Assembly: GCA_022828595.1 (NCBI GenBank)
Contig: JAKGHH010000003.1
Location: 104,989,583 to 105,053,582, forward strand
DNA length: 64,000 nt
From: Nelumbo lutea
Lineage: Eukaryota; Streptophyta; Magnoliopsida; Proteales; Nelumbonaceae
Reading direction: 5' to 3'
The translations under genes and the position numbers were made by a program. Shown here piece by piece: positions 1 to 10,358 of the stretch. The notes beneath the pieces were generated by a model that saw nothing but the letters and a program-made list of their open reading frames with translations, ran no database searches and was not told the origin of the DNA. Each line of letters begins with the position of its first letter. The stretch's first letter is position 1.

Positions 1-360
1 ACTTGAGGGGGAGTGTAAAGAGACTGGGCCGAATGGGCCCTGGTATCTTTTCTTGTAGTATGTTTTATTTATTTGTTAGCTAATGGGCCTATCTTAATGG
101 GTCCATTATTTCATTTTACTAGTTCTCCTTATGTTATTGCCTAGTTGGCCGCCCACTTAAGGGTATACTTGTAATTATGTTAAGATTGAAGTTTAGTAAA
201 ATGATTAGAGAAGGGAGGGAAGAGATATTCGAACTCTTCTTCCTCCTCCTCCTCTTTTATCCATCTTCTTTCTCTTGTACTGCTGTTCTCTTCTTTTCTT
301 CCTCTTTTTCTCTCTAATTTTTCCAAGTTTATATCAGTTTTAGAGGACTGGTTTACATTT
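1..360 (+). mobile_element. 3' LTR of a Copia element cut by the left window edge
   Basis: Bases 1-13 are a purine-rich tract (PPT) directly before an LTR that starts TGTAAAGAGACTGGGCCG at 14. The LTR ends in GTTTACA at 357, or about 360 if it carries three extra bases as in its relatives. It matches, with scattered differences, the LTRs of the minus-strand Copia element at 29343-34846, including the shared GGCCGCCCACTTAAGGGTAT block, so both belong to one family. The polypurine tract before it shows it is a 3' LTR of a plus-strand element whose body lies left of the window. It abuts a LINE ORF1 remnant, so the Copia element probably inserted into that LINE. Confidence 0.88.
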
Positions 361-1590
361 AGAAAGAAGGAACAATGGAGAGCCAATGTGTCAAAAGGGA
401 GAGGCAGAACAGAAGCTGAAACCTACATTATTGTCCTGCTCACAGAAAATGCAAAAGTTGGAAATGAAAGTGGATAAAGGGATATGGAAGAACATATATG
501 TTTTAATTGCCGGTAAGAAGATCAGTGACTGGCAACCGATGATGGATGAAACAGCGAGGAAGTTTAGCCTTCCTTCCTCTGCAATGCTAGTACCTTTTAG
601 TGACAACAGAGCCATTCTAGATACAGGGGGCAAGAATATTGAGTTCACATCAGTTGAAACCCAGGCAGGTCTGATTGTCATTGAAGACTGGCACATGTCC
701 TGCAACGGGCAAGACATATTTGTGGGGAGTTTTAACTTGAAGTTAGATGGGTTGCCGTTTAATTTCTGGAGGACGGTTGTGGAGATCGGAGGATCATTTC
801 TGCAATGGGGGGACTGTTGGTGGACTGTAGCTTCAGCAGTTTGCGAGCTGTTCAAGTGAAGGTGTGGGCGATGAAGTTGAAAGATGTCCCTCGGGTGGTG
901 GCCATTTTCTCTAATGAACTGCAAAGGAAAACTTGGGTTCTAACAGAAGTCAAAGCGACACTGTGGAGTCTTTGCTCGAAGGAGGGAGATGATGATGACA
1001 TGAAGACTAGGATATTATGAGGCATAAAGGAAAAGTGGGCGATCCATTTCGGGGAAAGGAACGGTCATGCAGCAACAAAGTATTAGGCAGGGATCTAGAC
1101 AAAGTAAACTATTCAAAAAACTCTAATTTTAAGGACCAAATGGTGGGGCCCTCTTTTGCCAATGTAGTAAAAAGGAACTTGGACCAAGGGCGAGTTGGAG
1201 AAAGGAGCAAAGTTGAACCAAACCGGAATCAAACTAGTCAGACCAAGAAGTTGAACTGGGTGGAGGCCTCATGTGAGTCATTTAATAGTCACGTGAGGGT
1301 CGAGCATGTAGGGGGGACAATAGACAAAAACTTGGGTCTATCTTCTTCCACAAAAAAGACCCAACTGTTTAGAGACTCAAGCAAGCCTTCAGTGGGTGTC
1401 ATTGAGACCTGTCAAAGAAATGAAAACAGGGAGGGCAAGTTCAGATCGTCCAAACCCAAGATAAGATAGGATGCGCAAAGAATAGGGAGATGTGCAAGAC
1501 GGTGGCTGGATTGATTGCGAGTCATCAAACAATGAGGAAGGTTCTTCAATGACTGGGTCAAAGAGAGATAGATTGGAAGAGACGATGATA
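361..1590 (+). pseudogene. LINE ORF1 remnant (RNA-binding DUF4283-like protein)
   Basis: Open stretches at 386-859, about 850-1020 and 1017-1469 lie in different frames and together read as a LINE ORF1. Motifs seen include LDGLPFNFW and VVEIGGSFLQWG (typical of the DUF4283/ORF1p region of plant L1 elements), then VMKLKDVPRVVAIF-like sequence and a charged tail with GPSFANVVKRN. ORF1 proteins bind LINE RNA and act as chaperones in target-primed reverse transcription; that role is family knowledge. At least two frameshifts and several stops make it non-functional. The N-terminus is missing, probably cut by the Copia insertion on its left. Confidence 0.75.
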
Positions 1591-1605
1591 GTGGTTCTTC
1601 TGGAA

Positions 1606-2300
1606 ATATTTGGAAATATCAGTGGCTGAAATCTTTGGAAATATTCACAAATTACACTGTGGATGACATGTTGAGGAAGTGGGGTGAAATTGCAAATTGC
1701 ACGCAGACCAAGTCAGTAATGAGTGTGGCTTGGACCCCCCCCCCACCTAGTGGATTCTTGAAATTAAACTTTGATGGATGTAGTAGGGGAAACCCGGGAC
1801 AATCGAGGACCGGGGGTGTTTTTAGGGATGAAAATGGGGTCATCTCCGCTATGTTCTCAGGCCCAATTGGAGTGGGTGACTCCCTTAGAGCTGAGATCTG
1901 TGCAGTTATGGAAGGAGTCCGGAAAGCTAAGGAATTAAACATCAAAAAACTTATAATTGATGGAGATTTAGAGGTGGTGATAGGGTGGCTGACTAAAGAT
2001 AAAAATGATTTATGGAAGTATAATAATGAGAAGAGGAAATTCAAGTGGCTGGTGCGGGAGATGGAAGTTAAGACATGTTGGATTAAAAGATCTGCTAATT
2101 CCCCAGCTGACGGTTTAGCTAAACAAGGGGCAGAAAGGGATTCATTGTTTTGGGCTAAGCTGTATTGTTAGTGTCTTTGTATTTTCTTTTTTCCTTTCTT
2201 GAAGCTCTTTGTGACTCTTAGAAGATAAGTGTGTTTGTCTTCCACTTGTAAATTTTCTACTGATGAATTAATGAAAGTGTTATTGATCAAAAAAAAAAAA
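1606..2300 (+). mobile_element. 5'-truncated LINE insertion with RNase H domain, 3' UTR and poly(A)
   Basis: A 695-bp insert is flanked by identical 15-bp direct repeats, GTGGTTCTTCTGGAA at 1591-1605 and 2301-2315, and ends in a run of A at about 2289-2300. This is the signature of target-primed reverse transcription with 5' truncation. It splits the host LINE-a. Its 3' UTR (about 2172-2288) matches the inverted tail at 2973-3091, so the two insertions are of one family. Confidence 0.92.
1635..2171 (+). pseudogene. LINE-encoded RNase H domain (RVT_3 type), 5'-truncated
   Basis: An uninterrupted 178-codon frame ends with TAG at 2169. It carries an RNase H fold: KLNFDGCSRGNPGQSRTGG (first catalytic Asp in the NFDG motif), then LRAEICAVMEGVRKA (Glu), LIIDGDLEVVIGWL (Asp) and a C-terminal KRSANSPADGLAKQGA (Asp). 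This is the RVT_3-like plant RNase H found at the C-terminus of plant L1 ORF2 and related to host RNase H-like proteins. In the parent element it would remove RNA from the RNA:DNA hybrid. Here the endonuclease and RT are absent, so the frame is the 3' end of a truncated copy. All four acidic positions appear intact, which suggests a fairly recent insertion. Confidence 0.85.
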
Positions 2301-2315
2301 GTGGTTCTTCTGGAA

Positions 2316-2972
2316 GAAGATTTGCTCAACACTAGTATTTTATTTGATATTGATTATATGGTGGAGGATGTTACTTCGGCTCTGAAACTGCCAAGTAGAT
2401 CAACTGACAGAAACATTGTCGAGTGTGGCTTGGATAGATTTCTGTTCACAACAACTAGAAGGAACACTGGGGGGGTGCTTACTTCGAGGATTATGCCTAG
2501 ACTAACTTCTAACCATTGGCCTATCACTCTATTGAGAGAGGAGGTGAGTAGTAGAGGACCCACACCCTTCAAGTTCGAGAACATGTGGTTGTCCCACCCT
2601 GGTTTTATTGAGCTGATTAAGTCTTGGCAGCATGGTAGTAATCCAAGGGTTAACTGGGAGGGTATGAAATTCCACTAGAAATTGAAGGAACTAAAAATAA
2701 AGATAAAAGAATGGAACACCCTTCAGTTTTGCAAGATAGAGGAAAGAAAACAAGAAGTGTTTTGTAGAATTGAGGAGCTGGATGCTAAAGAATTGGGGGG
2801 CACCTTCGAGGAGAGAGAAAAACAAGAAAGGTGGGAGCTTAGGAAGCAACTAGAGGACATTCTTTATCAAGAATAGGTACATTAGAGGCAAAAGTCTAGG
2901 CACAAGTGGGTGAAAGAAGGAGATAGAAATACTAAGTTCTTTCATGCAATCGCTAATGGAAGGAGGAAGAAC
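2316..2972 (+). pseudogene. LINE ORF2 remnant: endonuclease C-terminus and linker
   Basis: After the 15-bp duplication the frame reads DRFLFTTTRRN, then PRLTSNHWPITLL, the end of an exonuclease-endonuclease-phosphatase (EEP) domain; the usual SDHWPI is SNHWPI here. It continues into PFKFENMWLSHPGF and a charged coiled-coil linker (about 2682-2876), with stops at about 2676 and 2874, and reaches RHKWVKEGDRNTKFFHAIANGRRKN, the conserved stretch before the RT. The N-terminal two thirds of the endonuclease is missing, so ORF1 sequence joins almost directly to the endonuclease end. Confidence 0.75.
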
Positions 2973-3091
2973 TTTTTTTTTATATAAATAACACTTTCAT
3001 TAAATCATCAATAGAAGATTTACAAGAGGAAGACAAACACACTTATCTTCCAAGAGCAACAAAGGACCTCAAGAAAAGGAAAAAACACTAA
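2973..3091 (-). mobile_element. Very short inverted LINE tail (3' UTR plus poly(A))
   Basis: A T-run at 2973-2980 opens a stretch whose reverse complement matches the 3' UTR of the LINE at 1606-2300, including AGATAAGTGTGTTTGTCTTCC and TTAATGAAAGTGTTAT. It is a roughly 119-bp, severely 5'-truncated insertion in the opposite orientation inside LINE-a. No clear target duplication was found at its ends. Confidence 0.8.
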
Positions 3092-4014
3092 AGTCAATTT
3101 TTAGAAGGGGTGACTCTTACTCAACAGGATGAAATTGCTAGGGCTTTTGTGGAGTATTTCAAATCAATTTTTAGAAGACCTTTCAATCAAAATATTTGGG
3201 TGGAAGGTCTAGTGTGGCCTAAGCTTTCATAGGAGAATAAGGGGTGGTTAGAAAGGAGGTTTGAGGAGGAGGAAATAAGGGAGGCAGTTTTTACAATGGA
3301 CAGATCTACGGCACCAGGGTCGGATGGTTTTACAATGGCTTTTTATCAAGACTGTTGGGAGATCTTGAAACAGGATTTTTTTTTTGATGAATTGAAACAG
3401 GACATTATTAAGGTGTTTAATGAATTCTTCGAAAGGGGGGTAATAAATCCAGGGTTGAACTCAACTTTTATTGCATTAGTCCCAAAGAAAGCTGGAGCAA
3501 GCCACCCTAGAGACTTTAGACCTATCAATTTAATGAATAGCTTGTATAAAATTGTTGCTAAGGTCTTGTTTCGAAGAATCAAAGAGGTGCTACTAAGCAT
3601 AACCTCACAGAATCAAGTGGCGCTTGTGGGTAAGAGGCAAATTGTTGATCAAATTCTAATTGCAAATGAAAGTGTAAAGGATTAAAAGAGAAGAAGGAAG
3701 AAAAGGATAGTGTGTAAGCTGGACTTGGAGAAAGCTTATGACATGATCGATTGGTCTTTCTTAATGCAAGTGATGGAGTGCTTTGGCTTTGGGGAGAAAT
3801 GGTGTAAGTGGATTTTAGGTTGTTTGGAGACTTGCCATTATTCAATTTTGGGGTGTGCGGTTTCACAGTGGCCTTTGAAGTATTTGGGGATGCCTTTAGG
3901 GGACAATCCGAGAAACAACAGCTTTTAGAGCCCTATAGTTGATAGATTCACAAAAAGGCTAGCTTCTTGGAAGAAGAATTACTTATCTTTGGGTGGCAGA
4001 ATCACCTTAATAAA
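3092..4014 (+). pseudogene. LINE ORF2 remnant: RT with its core deleted
   Basis: Coding resumes with TLTQQDEIARAFVEYFK and then the RT fingers: KAPG-like STAPGSDGFTMAFYQDCWEIL, FIALVPKKAG, FRPINLMNSLYKIVAKVL, a stop at about 3683 and CKLDLEKAYDMIDWSF. After CHYSIL at about 3850 the sequence jumps to SQWPLKYLGMPLGDNPRNNSF and then WKKNYLSLGGRITLIK. By comparison with the LINE at 58950-60008, the segment holding the GLRQGDPL and FADD motifs is deleted (about 360 bp). A 24-bp near-duplication (ILKQD/ELKQD) lies at about 3365-3410. Catalysis is impossible. Confidence 0.85.
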
Positions 4015-5119
4015 GTGTGTCAGAAACACCCTATAGCTGCCGTGTCATGTTTACGTTAGTGCACCATGTTCCCTAGTTGAGAAGGCTATAAAAGTTGTGT
4101 TCAAAAAAAGGTCATTTTGCTGGTTCTCATACCAGTGAACGCTGGTTGTGTTCATGAACCAGATGAAACACAAAAAAAACCACAAATCCAACCCCTTAGT
4201 CATCCTTTAATACTTGATTCACCTTTAAGGGAACCTCCCCCTCTTCTTCCATTTGCATTTAATGAAATTCATCATTTAACAAAAAAGATAAACTTGTCCC
4301 TACTTGATTACTACTCCATTTCTATCGTAACAGGCAACATGGGACTCTATTCTCAAGAGCATGGTTCCTTTTTGTGATCTGTTGGACCATATAGAACGGG
4401 AAAAAAGAAAAAAAAATATTATGATCCTGAAAAAGAAAAAAAAAAAGAAAACAAAATAAGGAAAAGGTAAAATTGTTAAGGAAGAGAGAAGGCTTGGCTT
4501 TCCTTATGAGTTGTGCTTTGTCCTTGGAAGAGCTTAGTAGTTTTAACCAAGGGATCTCCGTATTTAATTGGCAAGCTATTTTGGGTGTAGAAGGTAGTAG
4601 TTCATAACAAAAATCTTTTCTTTGTTTGTCAAAAGGGAAAAAATGAAGCCCACGTATGGTTCTTCAAATCAAACAAAGGGTTTGACAATGGATGAAATTA
4701 TAACAATGGCAACCGCTTCTTTTCTTCATTATATCACTTTGAGTACAAAGTCTGAACAGACAATCCTATAAAGACTACTAGCATCTCATATCCGGGAAAG
4801 GAAACCAGTACACTCACAGACAATTGTCCAGTCCAGTCACGTCATTTCCTCAAATAAATGTTGCTACTTGCTAAGCCTCAACTCAAAATGTGCTTCAATG
4901 TTTCTGGTCCTTAGTTTCCAAGGAATATGCATCAAAATATAGGAAAAAAGCAGCAGCATTATCTTTAAACCAAACAATTCCTTTAGAAATTATGGAAATC
5001 GTGATCTTTATAGGATTAACAATAAAAAATAAAATATATGTGGTATTAAAAGAAATCAAATATAAAATAATAAAATGAATTTTATAAGCAAATCAAGAGA
5101 AAACAAGTGGAAGGGCAAC
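4015..5119. other. Unassigned stretch, low-complexity A-rich patches
   Basis: No convincing gene, RNA or element was recognised. A short plus-strand frame (about 4117-4377, 86 codons) has no family resemblance that can be named. A-rich tracts occur at about 4396-4460. If the BTB exon at 5120-5385 is real, this stretch is the start of its first intron, and the LINE and Copia pieces to the left may lie in that intron too. Confidence 0.5.
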
Positions 5120-5385
5120 CTGAAATATGAACTGCGAGAGAGGATTAACCGATGAAGACGATAAGTAGATCCCATTGCCTGAACAACAATGTCGGAGAAA
5201 GCCCCGGAGTTAAAACCCTCCATCTGAATGTGATCGCAGAGAGAAGCAAGGTTGCAGTCTAGGGCTCGTAATTCGCCGCTGCTCCGATCGTTATCGGACT
5301 GTTGAGGCTGAGAGATCGCCATTTTCACGGTACTTCCGTATGAACGCGGCTTAGGGTATTGAGCTTCCATATCTCTCGTCACCAT
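5120..5385 (-). CDS. First exon of a BTB/POZ-domain protein gene
   Basis: From ATG at 5385 (a second in-frame ATG lies at 5370) the minus strand reads MEAQYPKPRSYG, then SSGELRALDCNLASLCDHIQ and FNSGAFSDIVVQAMGSTYRLHRLILS. The last part is the start of a BTB/POZ fold: the SDI/V strand, the second strand and the H-R-L-ILS-RSSYF helix. BTB proteins commonly dimerise and recruit targets to CUL3 ubiquitin ligases; that role is family knowledge only. The frame reaches SSYF and then a splice donor (CAG/GTTGCC at 5120/5119), which is where an exon would end inside the BTB fold. No second exon was found between here and the left edge, so the gene is either interrupted by the elements to the left or has a long first intron. 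Confidence 0.72.
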
Positions 5386-5434
5386 TCTTCCCTTCCGCTT
5401 GTTGTTATGATTTATGGCAGAGCCATTATCGAAC

Positions 5435-5438
<4 letters not shown>

Positions 5439-5474
<36 letters not shown>
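5439..5474. repeat. (GA)n microsatellite in the BTB 5' region
   Basis: About 17 GA units lie 54 bp upstream of the BTB start codon (a CT repeat on the coding strand). Such CT/GA tracts are common in plant 5' UTRs and core promoters. Confidence 0.95.
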
Positions 5475-5477
<3 letters not shown>

Positions 5478-6022
5478 ATTTATTGGAGATATTTTCTACG
5501 TCTTTTCTTTCTTGTTGTCTGTCGGGAAATGCTAACTCTACTCTCGCGACGAGAATTGGAGATCTTAATTCTCACTCTTGCGCCTACACGTGTCGATGGA
5601 AGCTATGATCACTAAATGCCTTCGTGCGTAAAGACATTAATACCCTTATAACGGACACATGTACATACATTAGCGAGAGTAGATCTCTAATTCCCGTTGC
5701 GAAATTAGGATTAGCATTCCACCTGACTGAAAAATCCACGGTATTTTGGTACTTTCACGTGAAGAAAAAGCGTATTGAATCGATCCAATGATTCTCTCGC
5801 CTATAATCCAATTATAGGCAGTCGGGATCTGCTGGCACGTTTAACCAAATACCAAGTAATATAGTCACTGGTGGAGTGAAACACGTGTCGCAAATTTAAT
5901 GCGGATGCACGATAAGTCCGGCCCAAACAAAAGCAGCAGATCCCGACTCGGTAATGGGAGTCTTGTGATAGAACAGTGGTCTGTTCTCTTGGAATCGGCC
6001 TTTTGTGTCTTGTGACGATACA
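5475..6022 (-). promoter_or_regulatory. Probable promoter region of the BTB gene, with ACGT-core motifs
   Basis: This 550-bp stretch lies directly upstream of the BTB exon. It contains several ACGT-core sites: ACACGTGTCG at about 5586, TTCACGTGAA at about 5755 and ACACGTGTCG at about 5882. These match G-box/ABRE-type elements bound by plant bZIP and bHLH factors. The assignment as a promoter rests on position only; no transcription start can be read. Confidence 0.4.
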
Positions 6023-6030
6023 GTGAGAGA

Positions 6031-6862
6031 TAGGGCTGTACACGGGTCGGGTTGGGTCGGTTTATTGGGGTTTTCCCAACCGACCTGACCTGGTCGGGTT
6101 ACCTGAGGTGGAAACCGAAATAGACTCATTAATAGGCAAAACCGACCTGGTCAATTTGAGTCGAGTTGGATCGATTTGGGTCAGTTTTGGTTTTGTTCTT
6201 ATAGTCAAACCTTATTTCTGAAACTTGTCTCACCTTTGGTCCAAAGTCAACCTTATTAACCCCTGTTTCACTCAAAAAACTTTTGTATTCAATAAGACAA
6301 AAAACAAAACAGTTTTATAGAAGACAAAAGTTATCAATATTCAATATTCAATAAGACAAAAGGTATAAGACAAAAGACAAAAGTTATCAATATTCAATAA
6401 GACAATAAAATAGAAAGTCGAGTTGTTTTATAGAAAAAAGACCGAAACATTTATATTTGAAGAAACTTTCTAAATTCTAATATAGGTAAAAGATGACACC
6501 TAATTCTAATTGTAATTGCCTAATGGATTGTCTATTTGGTGTAAAAGACTATACAAATAGATACAATTTAGTTAAGTAGGAACTAGAAGATAGGGATGTT
6601 CTATTTCTAATAGAAGACTAGTTAAATAGGAAACTAGGAATTACCGAACTGGTAGAAGACTAGTTAAGTAAAAGATTAGTTCGGTTCGGTTTTGGATCAG
6701 TTTCGGTTTTTACACAAGGAAACTAAAACCGACCCGATATTTTGGTTTATAAATTTGCCCAACCCGAAACTGGTCGGTGCTAATGAAAACTCGACTTACT
6801 CGGGTTGAGTCGGTCCATATTAGTCAATTTGGTCGGATTGGGCCTTTTTATGAACAGCCCTA
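6031..6862. mobile_element. hAT-like non-autonomous TIR element, 832 bp, perfect 8-bp duplication
   Basis: The ends TAGGGCTGTACA and TGAACAGCCCTA form short terminal inverted repeats, and the flanks carry an identical 8-bp duplication, GTGAGAGA, at 6023-6030 and 6863-6870. An 8-bp duplication and TAGGG-type ends fit the hAT superfamily. The interior is built of repeated CGGGT/GGTCGG motifs at both ends and AT-rich DNA with repeated AATAAGACAAAAG in the middle. There is no transposase frame, so it would have needed a helper element. Confidence 0.85.
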
Positions 6863-6886
6863 GTGAGAGAGTGCTTGAGTTTGGGG

Positions 6887-7306
6887 TTAGGATGCAAATA
6901 GATCAGATGATGGCTTGATCCTAATTCGAATCGGATCCTATTTTGTTTTGATTCGGATACCTTCCTAATTTATTTTTTTTATCATACCGCGTAATTGTAT
7001 TCAATTAAATAAAGCAGCAGCGTTATTTATTTTTTATAAATTTTTATAAAAAAATGTATATATAATGATAAAAATAGTTTAAAATTGCTTTTTTTTGTTT
7101 TGTTTATATAAACTATTATGTTTTTTTTAATAATTTGTTAAATTTTAAATAAATTAAATTGGATTGAATTAGGTTCTGATATCTAACATCCTTAGTGGAT
7201 CTGAATTCAACATTTTTGAAATCCGACCATAAATGAGTTTTATATTAGCGAATCAGATTCGGATATACATTAATTCGAATCCAATCCAATCCGTTTATAT
7301 CACTAG
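6887..7306. mobile_element. Old TIR element, same family as 18861-19346
   Basis: The stretch starts TTAGGATGCAAATAGATCAG and ends with the roughly inverted CCAATCCGTTTATATCACTAG. Its interior (about 7020-7290) is similar along most of its length to 19063-19346, including ATCTAACATC/ATCTAATACC and TTTTTGAAATCCGA/TTTTTGAGATCCGA. The repeat family is therefore real, although no target duplication is left at this copy. Confidence 0.6.
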
Positions 7307-7540
7307 TAGCAACTAAGCTCATGTTTGAAATTGCTTATTGGAATAACAACTTATTTTTGGGTCAAAACTACACCAATAATCACTTATTTGTTATTGAGAA
7401 ATAAGCTTGCATGAGTGCTTCTTGAAAATAAGCAATTGTTCAACAAGCTCAAATTTTCAGCTTAATTTGAAGTGTTTGTAAGTGTCGTTTTCTTTCTAGC
7501 CCATATTGGCCCACGGCATCATTTCGAAAATATCTTTACA
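7307..7540. other. AT-rich flank of the Gypsy insertion, no gene seen
   Basis: No feature was recognised. The last bases TTTCC (7541-7545) are the target site of the Gypsy element. The sequence continues on the other side at 18262 with CATATTTTGAAATAAC. Confidence 0.5.
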
Positions 7541-7545
7541 TTTCC

Positions 7546-8420
7546 TGATGGAGGGTGATTTGGCCCGACCTCGTAGCTCAGGTACACGTAGGCGTGACCT
7601 GCTCAAACAGTAACTCAGCATGACAACACAACGGAAAAGAGCACAGCTCGGTGGAAAAGTCCCACCGAGTTCAGCACGGCAGATAAACTACTCGCCGAAA
7701 GCCGCCTCGCCCACACCTCCTCCCCGGGGTCAAGGGACTTTGGGAGGTCCCGAGTTTAGGGCACCCTGACCCCTTTTGAAACCCAAGCTCCTCCCAATGG
7801 ACCTCGGGCCGCTCCCGAGCAAGAACGCACCGATTCTTCTTTGGACACCCCAAGGCACAAAGACCTCGGGTTGGCTAGCTCGGCATAACCGGTTGCAGGC
7901 AGCCCGTCACTTAAGGGATGGCCCAGCTCAGGGCAATTCGCAAGAGAACAACTCGGTATAACATAGGAGGGCTTCCTGCCCGACTGCCGTACCTGACAAA
8001 CCTGCGAATTGCAGGCATGTCCCCTCGCCACGCCTGCCACCTTTAGGAAAGTGTCCCACACTTAACAGACACGTACCCTGCACGACGGCCCCGTGTGTGC
8101 CACCTCAACCCTGCCTATAGTGGCTACGGCAGACTGACAGTGGCGGTTATACCTACCCTGTCAGAAGTCAGAGGGCCACGAGCAACGGAATTCAGCTATA
8201 AGGAACTTACCCTCAAAGAACAAGGTATCTGAAAATCACTAGCGTAACCAACACTCTTAGCCTTCGTTCTCTCTTTGCTTCCTGTATGCGATACTAACTT
8301 AAGCATTGGAGCGTTCCTGCCGGGAAACCCCCCGAGAGTTCTTCCTCCTTCCTCTTGTTTCAGGTGCATCTCAGGAGCCACGCGAGCGCCAGTTAAGAGT
8401 GACCGGATTGTGCTACATCA
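7546..8420 (+). repeat. Gypsy 5' LTR
   Basis: The 5' LTR runs from TGATGGAGGG to GCTACATCA. A possible TATA motif, GCTATAAGG, lies at about 8193. The LTR is much more GC-rich than the flanking DNA. Confidence 0.93.
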
Positions 8421-8422
8421 TT

Positions 8423-8440
8423 TGGCGTCGTTTGTGGGAA
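8423..8440 (+). other. Gypsy primer-binding site
   Basis: TGGCGTCGTTTGTGGGAA follows two bases after the LTR. It has the TGGCGCCGTT-type form seen in Tat/Athila-like plant Gypsy elements. The exact primer tRNA is not assigned here. Confidence 0.75.
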
Positions 8441-8502
8441 TCACTTCAAAAAGCCTTTCTCTCTAAACTTTTCCAGTTCCTTCTTCTTCCTTGAACAATC
8501 CA

Positions 8503-10251
8503 ATGCTCATGGCTTCCTCTAACAATGTTGGACAAAGCATGGAGATAGATAACTCCAGGGAACAACCCCATCTTCCTACTATCTATATCGGACAGTTCAC
8601 CGTCCCCCTCTCAGCGGACAGAATCCCCAGCTTGAACGTGCCTCTCACAATGGCACATGTCATCGCCCCACTCCCCGCTATAGTCGAAACGACGTTCACC
8701 GAGCCTCAGGTCGTGCCCCCAGCGCTCAGCCCGAACCAGCTGGAGGACTTGGTGTAGTGCATGAGGGCCATGCAGGCTCAAATGCAATAGTTCCAACAAC
8801 TTCAACTTTACCAACAACACATATTGCACCAGGTCTCCCAGCATCAGTATCAGGAGCAGCTGCCCCAACCTCAGCTTCAGCAGCCTCAGCTCTCATCTCA
8901 GCGCCTAGCTTCGCAGCAAGCCAAATCTTGCCGCCAGAGCGAGCACTCCGGTCGAGGAGAGACCCCCCAAAATCTCCCAAAAAACCAGGCCTCCCCCCAT
9001 AGCAGACGAGAGAGACCGGCTATCCCGATCTTGCCGTGGATGGATAGGTCAGGAGGACCCCGGCTCGGCAGGTCTATGCCGCCTCAACAGTCGAAGTTCG
9101 AAACCCCAATCCTTGAAAACCGTTTCGAGATCCTGGCAACAGATTCCAAGCAGGATCTTTTCGTCCGTAGCCATCACCAGCGGACCGGGCTACTCCCGGC
9201 GCAAACCATTATGGATAGCGCGGAGGTGAGCAGCACGAACGCCGAGCCCATCAAGAAGTAGAGACACCACTGCCAAGCTCACCGATCTGTCATCCGCGAT
9301 TTGCCCGAACTCATAGGCAAAGAAGAGGTAGGCTCTGCCGAAGCCAAAGCTCCCCTCCTCTCGGTTCCGTCCCCATCTTCTGAACTCCTGGCAATCCCGA
9401 TGCCCAAGGATTTCAAGCTCCCCCCTCTTGATAAGTACGATGGGTCGTTTCACCCGAATGATCATGTAGACGCCTTTCAGTCACAGATGCACCTAGTGCG
9501 AGCCAGCGAGTTGTGCATGTGCGTGGCCTTCTCCACTACTTTTAGGGGAGCAGCCCGCACATGGTACCGAAACTTGGCGCCCGGGTCAATAAGAAGTTGG
9601 GCGCAGTTCACACAAGCTTTCATGTCCCACTTCGTCACCAGCAAACGCTGCCCACGAACTAAAGAAAGCATCTTCAACGTAGCACAAAGAGAGGGAGAGT
9701 CCATCCAGAGTTATATCAAGTGGTTCAACGATGTTTGTATGCAAACAGATACCGCACCTGGACCTCGTCGTACGCCTTGTTGCAACCAAGAAGGGCGTGA
9801 TGCACAAGGAGTTCAAGTGGCACATGGTCGTCAACCAACCTGCGACCATAACCGAGTTTCTAAAACTTGTAGATAAGTTCATAGCCACTGAAGAGGAGAT
9901 CAACCAGAAGGGCGAAGGCACACCCGAAGAAAAAAGGAAACAGTTCGGGGAGCAAAACCGGGTCAGCTATTCCGAGCTCCTGCTCTGAACCGAGCTGATT
10001 ACACTCCACTGAACGCAAAGCGGGACAAAATTCTGATGGCGTTCAAGGATGCCCCATACGTGAAGTGGCCACCCCGTCGGAGGGGTAATCCCAAAGATAG
10101 AAATAAGAATTTGTAATGCATTTTTCACAAAGACCACGGTCACAGTACCGAGAGTTGTAAAAACCTCCGCAACAAGATAGAGGAGATCATCCGTCGTGGA
10201 TATTTGAGAAACTTTGTACAAAATAATAATATAACAATAGCAATAGAACAA
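8503..10251 (+). pseudogene. Gypsy gag
   Basis: The likely start is ATG at 8503. The N-terminal part is low-complexity and Gln-rich, with stops at about 8755 and 8788. The capsid-like Retrotrans_gag domain is at 9301-9745: PPLDKYDGSFHPNDHVDAF, RGAARTWYRNLAPGSI and REGESIQSYIKWFNDVC. A frameshift at about 9735 moves the rest to another frame (HKEFKWHMVVNQPATITEFL, about 9800-9985), followed by stops, and a zinc-knuckle-like FHKDHGHSTESCKNL at about 10123-10170. Gag would form the particle that packages element RNA; this copy cannot make it as one protein. Confidence 0.8.
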
Positions 10252-10358
10252 GTCGGCAAGGAGAGCATGGTAAAGATGTTCCCGAGTCCAGTAGTAGGGC
10301 GGCTGAACAACTGCAGAGGCAGCCTCCGGAGGAGAGGCCAGTTCGGGGGACCATCCAC

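Larger units (their letters stand above)
361..4014 (+). mobile_element. Decayed plant L1-type LINE (LINE-a), host of two smaller insertions
   Basis: Three blocks on the plus strand read as a plant L1 LINE: an ORF1 part (about 361-1590), the C-terminal end of an endonuclease and the following linker (about 2316-2972), and a reverse transcriptase (RT) part (about 3092-4014). They are separated by a 15-bp-duplicated LINE insertion (1606-2300) and a short inverted LINE tail (2973-3091). Most of the endonuclease and the core of the RT are deleted, and the copy stops at about 4014, so it has no 3' UTR or poly(A) of its own. The RT part resembles the LINE at 40241-61525 closely (FTMAFYQDCWEILKQD here, FTMVFYQDCWEILKED there). 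Confidence 0.85.

Noticed and set aside
391..924. 177-codon minus-strand frame opposite the LINE ORF1
   Set aside because: It is the shadow of the ORF1 coding strand, with no domain of its own.
4117..4377. 86-codon plus-strand frame
   Set aside because: No family resemblance, no splice context and a Pro/Leu-rich composition; not reported as a gene.
5414..5608. Frame rich in Arg-Glu repeats
   Set aside because: It is the translation of the (GA)n microsatellite.
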